From contig DTZN01000185.1 of the NCBI GenBank assembly GCA_012961365.1, positions 1-5,683 on the forward strand: a DNA stretch of 5,683 nucleotides, in the 5' to 3' direction. The position numbers were made by a program, and so were the translations under genes. Within the stretch, counting starts at the first letter, position 1. Each line of letters opens with the position of its first letter. The stretch is from Hydrogenothermaceae bacterium. Lineage in GTDB: Bacteria > Aquificota > Aquificia > Aquificales > Hydrogenothermaceae. The notes beneath the pieces were generated by a model. It was not told the origin of the DNA. It saw nothing but the letters and a program-made list of their open reading frames with translations, and made no database searches. Shown piece by piece: positions 1-5,358 of the stretch.

Positions 1-55
1 ACTCCTCCCTTTTTTGAACAAGAGATTGTCTAATCTTTTCTAAATCCAAAGCCAT
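1..55 (-). CDS. N-terminal fragment of an unidentified protein, possibly DksA/TraR-type
   Basis: Only the first 18 codons lie in the window, reading MALDLEKIRQSLVQKREE; the gene runs off the left edge. The ATG at 53-55 is well supported by a perfect AGGAGG at 65-70 with a 9-nt spacer and by a good promoter further upstream. The short charged helix rich in Leu, Lys, Arg and Glu is the kind of start seen in DksA/TraR-family RNA-polymerase-binding regulators, whose N-terminal coiled coil begins this way. No zinc-finger or other diagnostic residue is visible, so the family is a guess. It is separated from iscA by a terminator and has its own promoter, so it is a separate transcription unit on the same strand. 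That a gene starts here is fairly sure; its identity is not. Confidence 0.6.
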   Translation of the reverse strand, partial: MALDLEKIRQSLVQKREE

Positions 56-64
56 TTGAAAAAA

Positions 65-70
65 CCTCCT
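65..70 (-). promoter_or_regulatory. Ribosome binding site of the left-edge gene
   Basis: The minus strand reads AGGAGG here, 9 nt before the ATG at 53-55. It fixes the start of the truncated left-edge gene. Confidence 0.75.
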
Positions 71-91
71 AAAAAACTAACTTGGCTTATA

Positions 92-120
92 AATATAGCA
101 ACCAATTAAATTTATGGCAA
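92..120 (-). promoter_or_regulatory. Sigma-70-type promoter for the left-edge gene
   Basis: On the minus strand, TTGCCA (115-120) matches five of six bases of the -35 consensus. TATATT (92-97) matches five of six bases of the -10 consensus. They are separated by exactly 17 nt. Transcription would begin near position 85, leaving a leader of about 30 nt that contains the AGGAGG site. The promoter lies downstream of the iscA terminator, so the left-edge gene is independently transcribed. Confidence 0.6.
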
Positions 121-135
121 TAGGATTTAATATAT

Positions 136-210
136 ATGAAAGTTATTAGGGTTCTTAGACTTGGCAGTATATTTTTGGTATTAGCTATTTTATTTTTGAA
201 CTTTTGCTAA
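136..210 (+). CDS. Doubtful 24-aa hydrophobic small ORF
   Basis: An ATG at 136 opens a 24-codon frame reading MKVIRVLRLGSIFLVLAILF followed by LNFC and TAA at 208-210. It has a basic N-terminus, a hydrophobic run of about 13 residues (residues 11-23) and a terminal Cys. That is the shape of a lipoprotein signal peptide or a tiny single-span membrane protein. It is the only plus-strand candidate in the window and lies convergent to iscA and across the promoter leader region of the left-edge gene. Support is weak: upstream there is only TAGGA about 10 nt before the ATG, no convincing plus-strand promoter is visible, and T-rich DNA produces hydrophobic frames by chance. It may be spurious, a decayed lipoprotein gene or a true microprotein. 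Confidence 0.15.
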   Translation: MKVIRVLRLGSIFLVLAILFLNFC

Positions 211-213
211 TTT

Positions 214-235
214 AAAAACCCCCACAAAAGGGGGT
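214..235 (-). terminator. Rho-independent terminator closing the hisA-iscA operon
   Basis: On the minus strand the stem ACCCCC (235-230) pairs with GGGGGT (223-218) around a 6-nt loop, TTTTGT. Further T residues (217-214) follow directly, giving GGGGGTTTTT. It lies 21 nt past the iscA stop. No T-run follows the hairpin on the plus strand, so it acts in one direction only. Runs of G and C this long stand out in such AT-rich DNA. Confidence 0.88.
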
Positions 236-256
236 CAATGACTGTATAAATTTATA

Positions 257-601
257 TTAACCGCAAGAGAATGAACTTCCGCAACCGCAAGAGCCAGTAG
301 CGTTAGGATTTTTAATAGTAAATCCACCACCCATAAAATCTGTTACGTAGTCAATAACAGCTCCTTTCATGTATGGAGCAGAAAATTCATCTATTACAAC
401 TTTTACACCATCAACTTCTGTTACTGCATCGTTTTCTCCAACTTCTTCGTCAAATCCCATTGCATATTGGAAACCAGAGCATCCACCAGGAACTACTCTT
501 ATTCTAAGAATTGGATTTTCAATTCCTTGTTCTTGTGCTATTTTCTTGATTTCCGCAACAGCAGTTTCCGTTACCGTTACAAGGTTTTCTGATGTTTGCA
601 T
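257..601 (-). CDS. erpA: IscA/ErpA-type iron-sulfur cluster carrier (A-type carrier)
   Basis: This 114-aa cytoplasmic HesB/IscA-family protein binds and passes on Fe-S clusters to apo-proteins. The three family cysteines are in place: C41 in PGGCSGFQY and C105 and C107 in the GSCGCG motif. The FMGGGFTI stretch (89-96) and NPNA (98-101) are also typical. The protein ends SFSCG, adding a fourth cysteine, C113. From memory this closely matches Aquifex aeolicus Aq_1857. The start is the ATG at 599-601, with GGAGG at 610-614 and an 8-nt spacer; a TTG five codons upstream overlaps that site and is rejected. The gene is last in the hisA operon, 68 nt after sppA, and is followed by a strong terminator. 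Whether it plays the IscA, ErpA or SufA role cannot be decided from sequence, so the symbol is provisional. Family assignment is very secure. Confidence 0.93.
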   Translation of the reverse strand: MQTSENLVTVTETAVAEIKKIAQEQGIENPILRIRVVPGGCSGFQYAMGFDEEVGENDAVTEVDGVKVVIDEFSAPYMKGAVIDYVTDFMGGGFTIKNPNATGSCGCGSSFSCG

Positions 602-669
602 TTTAAATACCTCCAAAAAAGTTTTGCATATAATCTTATCTTAAATCTAACTTATGGGTATGACTTTTA

Positions 670-1503
670 TCACAGCTTCATTAGATAATAAATACCAGTA
701 GGTGCTAAAAATGTATTTAAATGTATTTCTGAGCCAATTAATCTTTCTATTATTGTTTTTTGTTTTTCAAATGGAACTATGATAGCTTCTTTACCCTCTT
801 TTCCTATTAACTTTCTTGCTTCCTCTATTGCATCTTGTAAATTTCCTATTTTGTCTACAAGTCCAAGTTTCCTAGCTTGATTTCCAGAAAAAATTCTTCC
901 ATCTGCAATTTTTAAAAGTTTATTTTTTGATATTTTTCTATACTTAACAATTGCATCTATAAATTGGTTGTAAACATCTAAAACTGTATCTTTGATAAGT
1001 TTTCTCTGTTGGGGAGTTAGTTTGTTATTGGGATATAAAATATCTTTATTCTTACCACTTTTTATGTTTTCTATTTTTAGACCTATTTTATCCATAATTT
1101 TTGTTAAATCCACATGTTGAACTATAACACCTATACTTCCTGTAATAGTTCCAGGATTTGCAAATATTACATTTGCAGGAGCAGAAATATAGTATCCTCC
1201 TGATGCAGCTACATTTCCCATAGAAACAATAACTGGTTTTTTATTTCTTATTCTTTCTATAGCTCTGTATATTTCTTGAGAAGCTCCAACAGCTCCCCCG
1301 GGAGAATCAACATTTATTACAACTGCTTTCACAGAGGTATCTTTTTCTGCTAAAGATAAATACTTTAGAACATCTGTATACTTTGAAATTACTCCTTTTA
1401 TATTTATAAGGGCAATTTTAGGCTTATTAGAATAAGTTATAGAGTTTATAACTACAAGTAAAACAATAAAAATAACTAAACCTATCAATATTTTCTTTTT
1501 CAT
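670..1503 (-). CDS. sppA: Signal peptide peptidase SppA, short single-domain type
   Basis: This 277-aa membrane-anchored serine protease (family S49, ClpP-like crotonase fold) degrades signal peptides left after secretion. A basic N-terminus (KKK) is followed by one membrane span at about residues 5-22, placing the catalytic domain outside the cytoplasmic membrane. Family motifs are present: NVDSPGG (64-70), GNVAASGGYY with nucleophile S101, TGSIGV (121-126) and SGKNKD with general base K153. The 52-residue spacing between Ser and Lys equals that of the Bacillus subtilis enzyme (S147/K199). The length fits the short form with one catalytic domain, not the duplicated 67-kDa E. coli form. The ATG at 1501-1503 is preceded by AGGAG (1511-1515), which overlaps the rbfA stop codon, so the two genes are co-transcribed and probably translationally coupled. 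Confidence is high. Confidence 0.95.
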   Translation of the reverse strand: MKKKILIGLVIFIVLLVVINSITYSNKPKIALINIKGVISKYTDVLKYLSLAEKDTSVKAVVINVDSPGGAVGASQEIYRAIERIRNKKPVIVSMGNVAASGGYYISAPANVIFANPGTITGSIGVIVQHVDLTKIMDKIGLKIENIKSGKNKDILYPNNKLTPQQRKLIKDTVLDVYNQFIDAIVKYRKISKNKLLKIADGRIFSGNQARKLGLVDKIGNLQDAIEEARKLIGKEGKEAIIVPFEKQKTIIERLIGSEIHLNTFLAPTGIYYLMKL

Positions 1504-1513
1504 ATATCTTCTC

Positions 1514-1816
1514 CTAAATTAATTTATATTCATCAGGGATAAACTTAAGCTTTGGTAATCTTCTTAACCCTTTAATTTTTTTGCTTAGTAAATGTCTTAT
1601 ATATGGTGCCCTTTTATTTAACAGTTCAACAACTTTATCTAAATCTTTTAATGAAGATATATAAACATCAGCTTTATTCAAATCTGGAGATGCAATAACA
1701 TACATAACAGTAATAAAATTATCTGAAGAAAACTCCATAATTTCTTCTTGTATAATTTCACTTATTGCCTGTTTTAGTGCATTGTTTATTTTTTCATTCC
1801 TATGAGACTTTTTCAA
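1514..1816 (-). CDS. rbfA: Ribosome-binding factor A, short form
   Basis: This 100-aa protein is the single-KH-domain factor that binds the 30S subunit and helps late 16S rRNA 5'-end maturation. Recognisable features are the basic N-terminal helix with alternating Ile (residues 5-26), ASPDLNKADVYISSL (42-56), and the C-terminal RHLLSKKIKGLRRLPKLKF (74-92) followed by IPDE. The start is TTG (1814-1816), supported by AGGAGG at 1825-1830 with an 8-nt spacer; no ATG fits. The protein ends soon after the IPDE motif and lacks most of the flexible C-terminal tail seen in E. coli RbfA. It sits between ridA (15-nt gap) and sppA (10-nt gap). In many bacteria rbfA accompanies nusA-infB or truB instead, so this setting is unusual. 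Family identification is confident. Confidence 0.88.
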   Translation of the reverse strand: MKKSHRNEKINNALKQAISEIIQEEIMEFSSDNFITVMYVIASPDLNKADVYISSLKDLDKVVELLNKRAPYIRHLLSKKIKGLRRLPKLKFIPDEYKLI

Positions 1817-1824
1817 AATTGTTT

Positions 1825-1830
1825 CCTCCT
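1825..1830 (-). promoter_or_regulatory. Ribosome binding site that fixes the TTG start of rbfA
   Basis: The minus strand reads AAGGAGGAAA, placing AGGAGG 8 nt before the TTG at 1814-1816 and in the 15-nt gap after the ridA TGA. It is the main reason to accept the TTG start. Confidence 0.75.
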
Positions 1831-1831
1831 T

Positions 1832-2206
1832 TCATATACCTGCTATTGCTTCTATTTCTACTAAAGCTCCTTTTGGTAAGTTTGAAACTTCTACAGTGGC
1901 TCTTGCTGGTTTATGCTCTACAAAGTATTCTCTGTATATTTTGTTTACTTTGTTAAAATCTTCAAGATTTTTTAGATATATAGTAGTTTTTATTACATGA
2001 TTAAAATTTAATCCTGCCTCTTCTAAAATAGCTTTTATATTTTCCATTACTCTTTTAGTTTGAATTTCTATATCTCCTCCTATGAATTCTTGAGTATTTG
2101 GGTCTATTGCAATCTGTCCTGATATAAATATTAAATTTTCATATTTAATAGCTTGGGAATATGGTCCAATTGCTTTTGGTGCTTTTTCTGTGTTTATAGG
2201 TTGCAT
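1832..2206 (-). CDS. ridA: RidA-family reactive enamine/imine deaminase (YjgF/YER057c/UK114)
   Basis: This 124-aa cytoplasmic protein belongs to the trimeric family that hydrolyses reactive 2-aminoacrylate-type enamines and imines released by PLP enzymes, protecting those enzymes from damage. Family signatures run the full length: [12 protein letters not shown] (9-20), FISGQI (27-32), the central [12 protein letters not shown] (73-84), and the C-terminal [20 protein letters not shown] (101-120). R102 corresponds to the substrate-carboxylate-binding R105 of E. coli RidA and E117 to its E120; the E. coli C107 position is Thr here, as in many active homologues. Length is typical. The ATG at 2204-2206 follows GGAGGA (2213-2218) by 6 nt. 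It is 15 nt after hisA and 15 nt before rbfA, so part of one operon. The catalytic Arg argues for an active Rid deaminase and not an inactive Rid-like paralogue. Confidence 0.94.
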   Translation of the reverse strand: MQPINTEKAPKAIGPYSQAIKYENLIFISGQIAIDPNTQEFIGGDIEIQTKRVMENIKAILEEAGLNFNHVIKTTIYLKNLEDFNKVNKIYREYFVEHKPARATVEVSNLPKGALVEIEAIAGI

Positions 2207-2221
2207 ATTTAATCCTCCAAT

Positions 2222-2944
2222 CTAGTTTATCTCTTCTAGTTTTATTTTCCCTTCATATAACGCTTTTCCTACCACAACTCCATCTATTCCCACTTTTGAT
2301 ATTTCAAATAACTTTTTTACATCTTCAATATTTGAAACTCCACCTGATGCTACAATTGGTTTAGTTAGATTTTCTGCTAAGTATTTAGTTCCTTCTACGT
2401 TTGGACCAACTAAAGCTCCATCTCTGTTTACATCTGTATATAAATATCCATAAATAGGATAATTTTCAAACTTTTTGGCAAATTCTAAGGGAGTATATTG
2501 GACTTTTTCTAACCAGCCTTTTATTGCAACTTTCCCATCTTTTGCATCTATTCCTAGAATAACCTTATTAGGAAAATAAGAAACAATTTTCTCAAATTCA
2601 TTTTGATTTTGGTAAGCTAAACTTCCAATTACTACTTTTTCTGCTCCTATTTCGAGGATATGTTTTACTGCTTCAAAACTTCTAAGTCCTCCTCCAAACT
2701 CAATAGGAATAGATAAATTTTTTACTATACTTTCTACTATTTTATAATTTTTAGGTTTTCCTTCAAAAGCCCCATCTAAATCTACAATATGAAGTCTTTT
2801 TGCTCCTTTTTCTTCCCAAATTTTTGCCATATCTATAGGATTTTCTCCATAGACCTTAACTGCATTTGGGTTTCCCTTAAATAATCTAACGGCTTTTCCT
2901 TCTTTAATATCAACTGCAGGAATTATAAATTCTTTTAATGTCAA
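2222..2944 (-). CDS. hisA: HisA, ProFAR isomerase (EC 5.3.1.16)
   Basis: This 240-aa TIM-barrel enzyme carries out the fourth step of histidine synthesis, the Amadori isomerisation of ProFAR to PRFAR, in the cytoplasm. The N-terminal IIPAVDIKEGKAVRLFKG (7-24) carries the catalytic D12, and YTDVNRDGALVGPN (169-182) carries the second catalytic Asp, D171. Phosphate-binding glycines are at FGGGLR (83-88) and ASGGVSN (199-205), and W144 in IKGW is typical of HisA and not of its paralogue HisF. Length is typical. The start is TTG (2942-2944), with AGGAGG at 2952-2957 and a 7-nt spacer. It is first in the hisA-ridA-rbfA-sppA-erpA operon and no other his gene is in the window, which fits the dispersed his genes known in Aquificota. 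Confidence 0.95.
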   Translation of the reverse strand: MTLKEFIIPAVDIKEGKAVRLFKGNPNAVKVYGENPIDMAKIWEEKGAKRLHIVDLDGAFEGKPKNYKIVESIVKNLSIPIEFGGGLRSFEAVKHILEIGAEKVVIGSLAYQNQNEFEKIVSYFPNKVILGIDAKDGKVAIKGWLEKVQYTPLEFAKKFENYPIYGYLYTDVNRDGALVGPNVEGTKYLAENLTKPIVASGGVSNIEDVKKLFEISKVGIDGVVVGKALYEGKIKLEEIN

Positions 2945-2951
2945 TCTGTAT

Positions 2952-2957
2952 CCTCCT
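2952..2957 (-). promoter_or_regulatory. Ribosome binding site that fixes the TTG start of hisA
   Basis: The minus strand reads AAAAGGAGGATACAGATTG, so a full AGGAGG lies 7 nt before the TTG at 2942-2944. No in-frame ATG near the conserved N-terminal IIPAVDI offers an alternative. Confidence 0.75.
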
Positions 2958-2986
2958 TTTATTACCTTAGCCTTTCATACAAAAAT

Positions 2987-3009
2987 ATTATAAAGATTGG
3001 TTAAATCTT
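2987..3009 (-). promoter_or_regulatory. Candidate promoter and inverted repeat ahead of the hisA operon
   Basis: The 73-nt gap between the GGDEF-EAL gene and hisA contains a perfect TATAAT on the minus strand (2987-2992), 42 nt before the hisA start. The -35 hexamer at the expected distance is poor (AACATG). Immediately upstream of the -10, AAGATT (3009-3004) and AATCTT (2998-2993) form a 6-bp inverted repeat around a 5-nt loop. It could be an operator for an activated or repressed promoter. Alternatively it is a weak AT-rich hairpin ending the upstream operon. No strong terminator separates the two operons. Confidence 0.4.
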
Positions 3010-3017
3010 CATGTTAT

Positions 3018-4889
3018 TTAATCTTGAATAATTTCTGTTAATGGTCTTGGATTATGAAAGTAATAACCTTGTCCATACTCTATCCCAATTTCTAAAAGTT
3101 TCTGAACTATTTCCTCATTTTCAACAAATTCTGCAACAACTTTTATGTTCATTTCTTTGGCAAAGTTTGCTATATGTTTACATAATACATAATGTTCTTT
3201 AGTTTTATGGATATTCCTGATTATACTTCCATCAATTTTTATATAATCTGCAGGGATTTCTGTTAAATAAAAGAAATTTATATATCCTTTTCCAAAGTCA
3301 TCTAATGCTATTTCATAACCTATAGATTTTAATTTTGAAACATTTATTTTTAATTTTTCATAATCTTTTATATCTTCAGTTTCTATTATCTCTATTTTTA
3401 ATCTTTCAATTATATTTTTACCTTCTTTTAGCAAAATTAATACTGTTGCATCATTTATTAAATCAACAGGTGATAAATTTATACTCGTTTTTAACTGAGG
3501 GTTTTCTTTTAAAATTTCTATGTTTTTCTCAATAATTTTTTTTGAAAGTTTAGAGTATAAAAATGTTCCTTTTATCATTTCTAAATATTTAAATGGTGGA
3601 ACTATGCTATTTTGAAATTTAAATCTTAATAGGGATTCGTAATATAAAACTTTTTTTGTTTTTAAGTTAACAACAGGTTGAAAGTAAAATGTAAACTGGT
3701 CTTTTTCTATAATATCTTTTAACTCAGAAATGGAAATTTCTTCATCTTTTTTTTCTGTATATATTTCTATTTTATCCCTTCCTTCCCTTTTAGCTTTGTA
3801 AAGAGCTAAATCTGCTTTTTTTATAGCATCACTTAGGTTTCTCGCTTTATCAGTATCTAAATTTACACCAAAAGATGCAGTTATTTTTAAATTATTAAAA
3901 TTAATACTTCTTATAGCATTCATTAACCTTTCTAATATTGCAAAAGCTTTTTTATTATTGAAATTTCTATCCTTTTTTAATAATATTAAGAACTCTTCTC
4001 CACCATATCTAATAATAATATCCTCTTGCCTTAGATTTTTCTTTAAAAGCTGTGCAAATTGTTTTAGTATTTCGTCTCCTACTTTATGCCCATATGTATC
4101 ATTTATATGTTTAAAAAAGTCTATATCTACTATTGCTACTATATAGTCTTTTAAATCTATAGAATTTTCTATTTCTCCTAAATATTTTCTGTTATAAACC
4201 TTTGTTAGAGAGTCTTCAAATATTTTTCTTCTAATAAAGAACAGTCTAATGACCATAAATATACTTATAATGATAAGAATGAATGTAAATAACATTAAAA
4301 TTAGAATTGCCTGCTTTACATTATTTACAATAATGTTTATTTCTTCTAAGGTTTCAAATGAAAAATCTATAACTAGAATAGCTTTTAATGTGTTTTTATC
4401 CCTCAAAGGTATATAATAGGTTATTCCTAAAGTTTTTAATTGTGAATTTATTGTATATATTTCTTTTTGGGTTTTTTCTATATATTTCAAGGTTTTTAAT
4501 TCATTTTCAAAAGGGATAAATAGAGTTTTATAACTATCTACAGAGGATTCAGTGTCTATTAAATATCTATACTTATTTTTATCTTTATATATTATAAATA
4601 TATATTTAATTTTTCCAGTTCTAAATGTATTTAGAACTTTTGTTATCTTTCTCCTTATGGTTTTGTCTTTAAATAAATAAGAAAGAGAAGCATTATTATC
4701 TTCTAATATAAATAAAATTACTTTTTTTATTACATCTATAGACGTTTTTGTCGAGTATTGTATTATTTTATCACGAAGTTTTATTTCTTCTTTAGGTATA
4801 AATGTATATATATAAAGATAAATCATGAGAAAAATAAATAGAAAAATTATAAAAATGATATTCTTTTTTTCTTCTTTTAAAATCATCAC
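3018..4889 (-). CDS. Membrane-anchored GGDEF-EAL c-di-GMP enzyme with periplasmic sensor region
   Basis: This 623-aa inner-membrane protein can in principle make and break cyclic di-GMP. Span 1 is at about residues 10-31 and span 2 at about 193-218. The ~160 residues between them should be periplasmic and may form a Cache/PAS-like sensor, which I infer only from layout. There is no HAMP or cytoplasmic PAS. The GGDEF domain (about 225-380) has GGEEF at 296-300, metal ligand D255, HIND at 261-264 and an intact inhibitory I-site RQED (287-290). In the EAL domain (about 390-620) the signature motif is ESL (418-420), but E418, N471, E500, E503, D530/D531, K551, E587 and Q607 are all kept. The start is GTG at 4889 or the next codon, ATG at 4886; only a weak GAG precedes. 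The gene begins 3 nt after the previous stop, suggesting coupling. Confidence 0.93.
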   Translation of the reverse strand: MMILKEEKKNIIFIIFLFIFLMIYLYIYTFIPKEEIKLRDKIIQYSTKTSIDVIKKVILFILEDNNASLSYLFKDKTIRRKITKVLNTFRTGKIKYIFIIYKDKNKYRYLIDTESSVDSYKTLFIPFENELKTLKYIEKTQKEIYTINSQLKTLGITYYIPLRDKNTLKAILVIDFSFETLEEINIIVNNVKQAILILMLFTFILIIISIFMVIRLFFIRRKIFEDSLTKVYNRKYLGEIENSIDLKDYIVAIVDIDFFKHINDTYGHKVGDEILKQFAQLLKKNLRQEDIIIRYGGEEFLILLKKDRNFNNKKAFAILERLMNAIRSINFNNLKITASFGVNLDTDKARNLSDAIKKADLALYKAKREGRDKIEIYTEKKDEEISISELKDIIEKDQFTFYFQPVVNLKTKKVLYYESLLRFKFQNSIVPPFKYLEMIKGTFLYSKLSKKIIEKNIEILKENPQLKTSINLSPVDLINDATVLILLKEGKNIIERLKIEIIETEDIKDYEKLKINVSKLKSIGYEIALDDFGKGYINFFYLTEIPADYIKIDGSIIRNIHKTKEHYVLCKHIANFAKEMNIKVVAEFVENEEIVQKLLEIGIEYGQGYYFHNPRPLTEIIQD

Positions 4890-4892
4890 TAC

Positions 4893-5357
4893 TTACTCTA
4901 TAAAGTAGCTATATTCTTCTGGAAGTTTTATCATAAGCTTTTCTAAATTTTCCTTAAATAATGTTAAATTAGGTCTTCCATTTTTCCATGAAAATACACC
5001 AATACAATTTAAACAATATCTTACAGCTTCAAAATCTAATGCTAACGCAGGTTTTTTTAAAATTTTTCTTTTTTTCATGTCTAAAACTATTATGAAATCT
5101 GCTTTATGCAATTTCGAGGTTAACTTTATATTTTTTGCAAATTTTTTTATTTTTTGTTTAAAAAATTTTTTTTTATTTTTATTTTCTGAGTATACATATA
5201 CATAAGGATTTTCCTTTTGCACACTATCTATAATTAATCTTTCGATTATTGATATTTCATATCGGTCAGCAAGTGAAAGGTCATAAGCAAATGAATAAGA
5301 TAATGTTGAAATAAAAAGATTTATATAAACTCCTAAAATTAAATATACTTTCTGCAT
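4893..5357 (-). CDS. Small secreted (periplasmic) protein with CxxC, family not recognised
   Basis: I do not recognise this 154-aa protein with certainty. Residues 1-24 form a Sec signal peptide: short basic start, hydrophobic core, likely cleavage after SYSFA. The mature part is small and very Lys-rich in the middle (residues 60-80). It then has a hydrophobic strand, ADFIIVLD (86-93), a C115-x-x-C118 pair and a well-defined ending, IGVFSWKNGRPNLTLF (119-134) and LPEEY (145-149). Size, secretion, cysteines and position beside a membrane GGDEF protein recall YfiR (DUF4154) of the YfiBNR system, but this is a loose resemblance. It starts 1 nt after the receptor stop and ends 3 nt before the GGDEF-EAL gene, so all three should be expressed together. 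The ribosome binding site is weak (AAGG, 9 nt). The gene carries long A/T homopolymers (5131-5185). Confidence 0.85.
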   Translation of the reverse strand: MQKVYLILGVYINLFISTLSYSFAYDLSLADRYEISIIERLIIDSVQKENPYVYVYSENKNKKKFFKQKIKKFAKNIKLTSKLHKADFIIVLDMKKRKILKKPALALDFEAVRYCLNCIGVFSWKNGRPNLTLFKENLEKLMIKLPEEYSYFIE

Positions 5358-5358
5358 T

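Noticed and set aside
80..165. Two copies of ACTTGGC (80-86 and 159-165) as operator repeats
   Set aside because: Seven bases, 79 nt apart, with no symmetry and no consistent placement relative to the promoter.
180..211. ATTAGC / GCTAAT inverted repeat as a second hairpin before the left-edge gene
   Set aside because: Only 6 bp with a 20-nt loop and no following T-run; expected by chance in AT-rich DNA.
602..616. TTG start five codons upstream of the erpA ATG
   Set aside because: The TTG at 614-616 overlaps the GGAGG ribosome binding site at 610-614, which is correctly placed for the ATG at 599-601 and aligns with the usual family N-terminus.
369..644. Plus-strand frame antisense to erpA
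   Set aside because: It mirrors erpA codons, its Ser/Thr/Pro-rich product has no recognisable motif, and no ribosome binding site precedes it.
602..669. Separate promoter for erpA in the 68-nt gap after sppA
   Set aside because: TTATAT-like and TAAGAT-like -10 candidates exist, but no -35 lies at a suitable distance; read-through from the hisA operon is the simpler explanation.
1765..1956. Plus-strand frame across the rbfA-ridA junction
   Set aside because: Its Leu/Phe-rich product is a by-product of A-rich codons on the real coding strand; it covers two well-supported genes.
3335..3535. Plus-strand frame inside the EAL region
   Set aside because: Low-complexity Leu/Phe product antisense to conserved EAL-domain sequence.
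3958..4146. Plus-strand frame inside the GGDEF region
   Set aside because: Antisense to the GGEEF and I-site region, with no start signal of its own.
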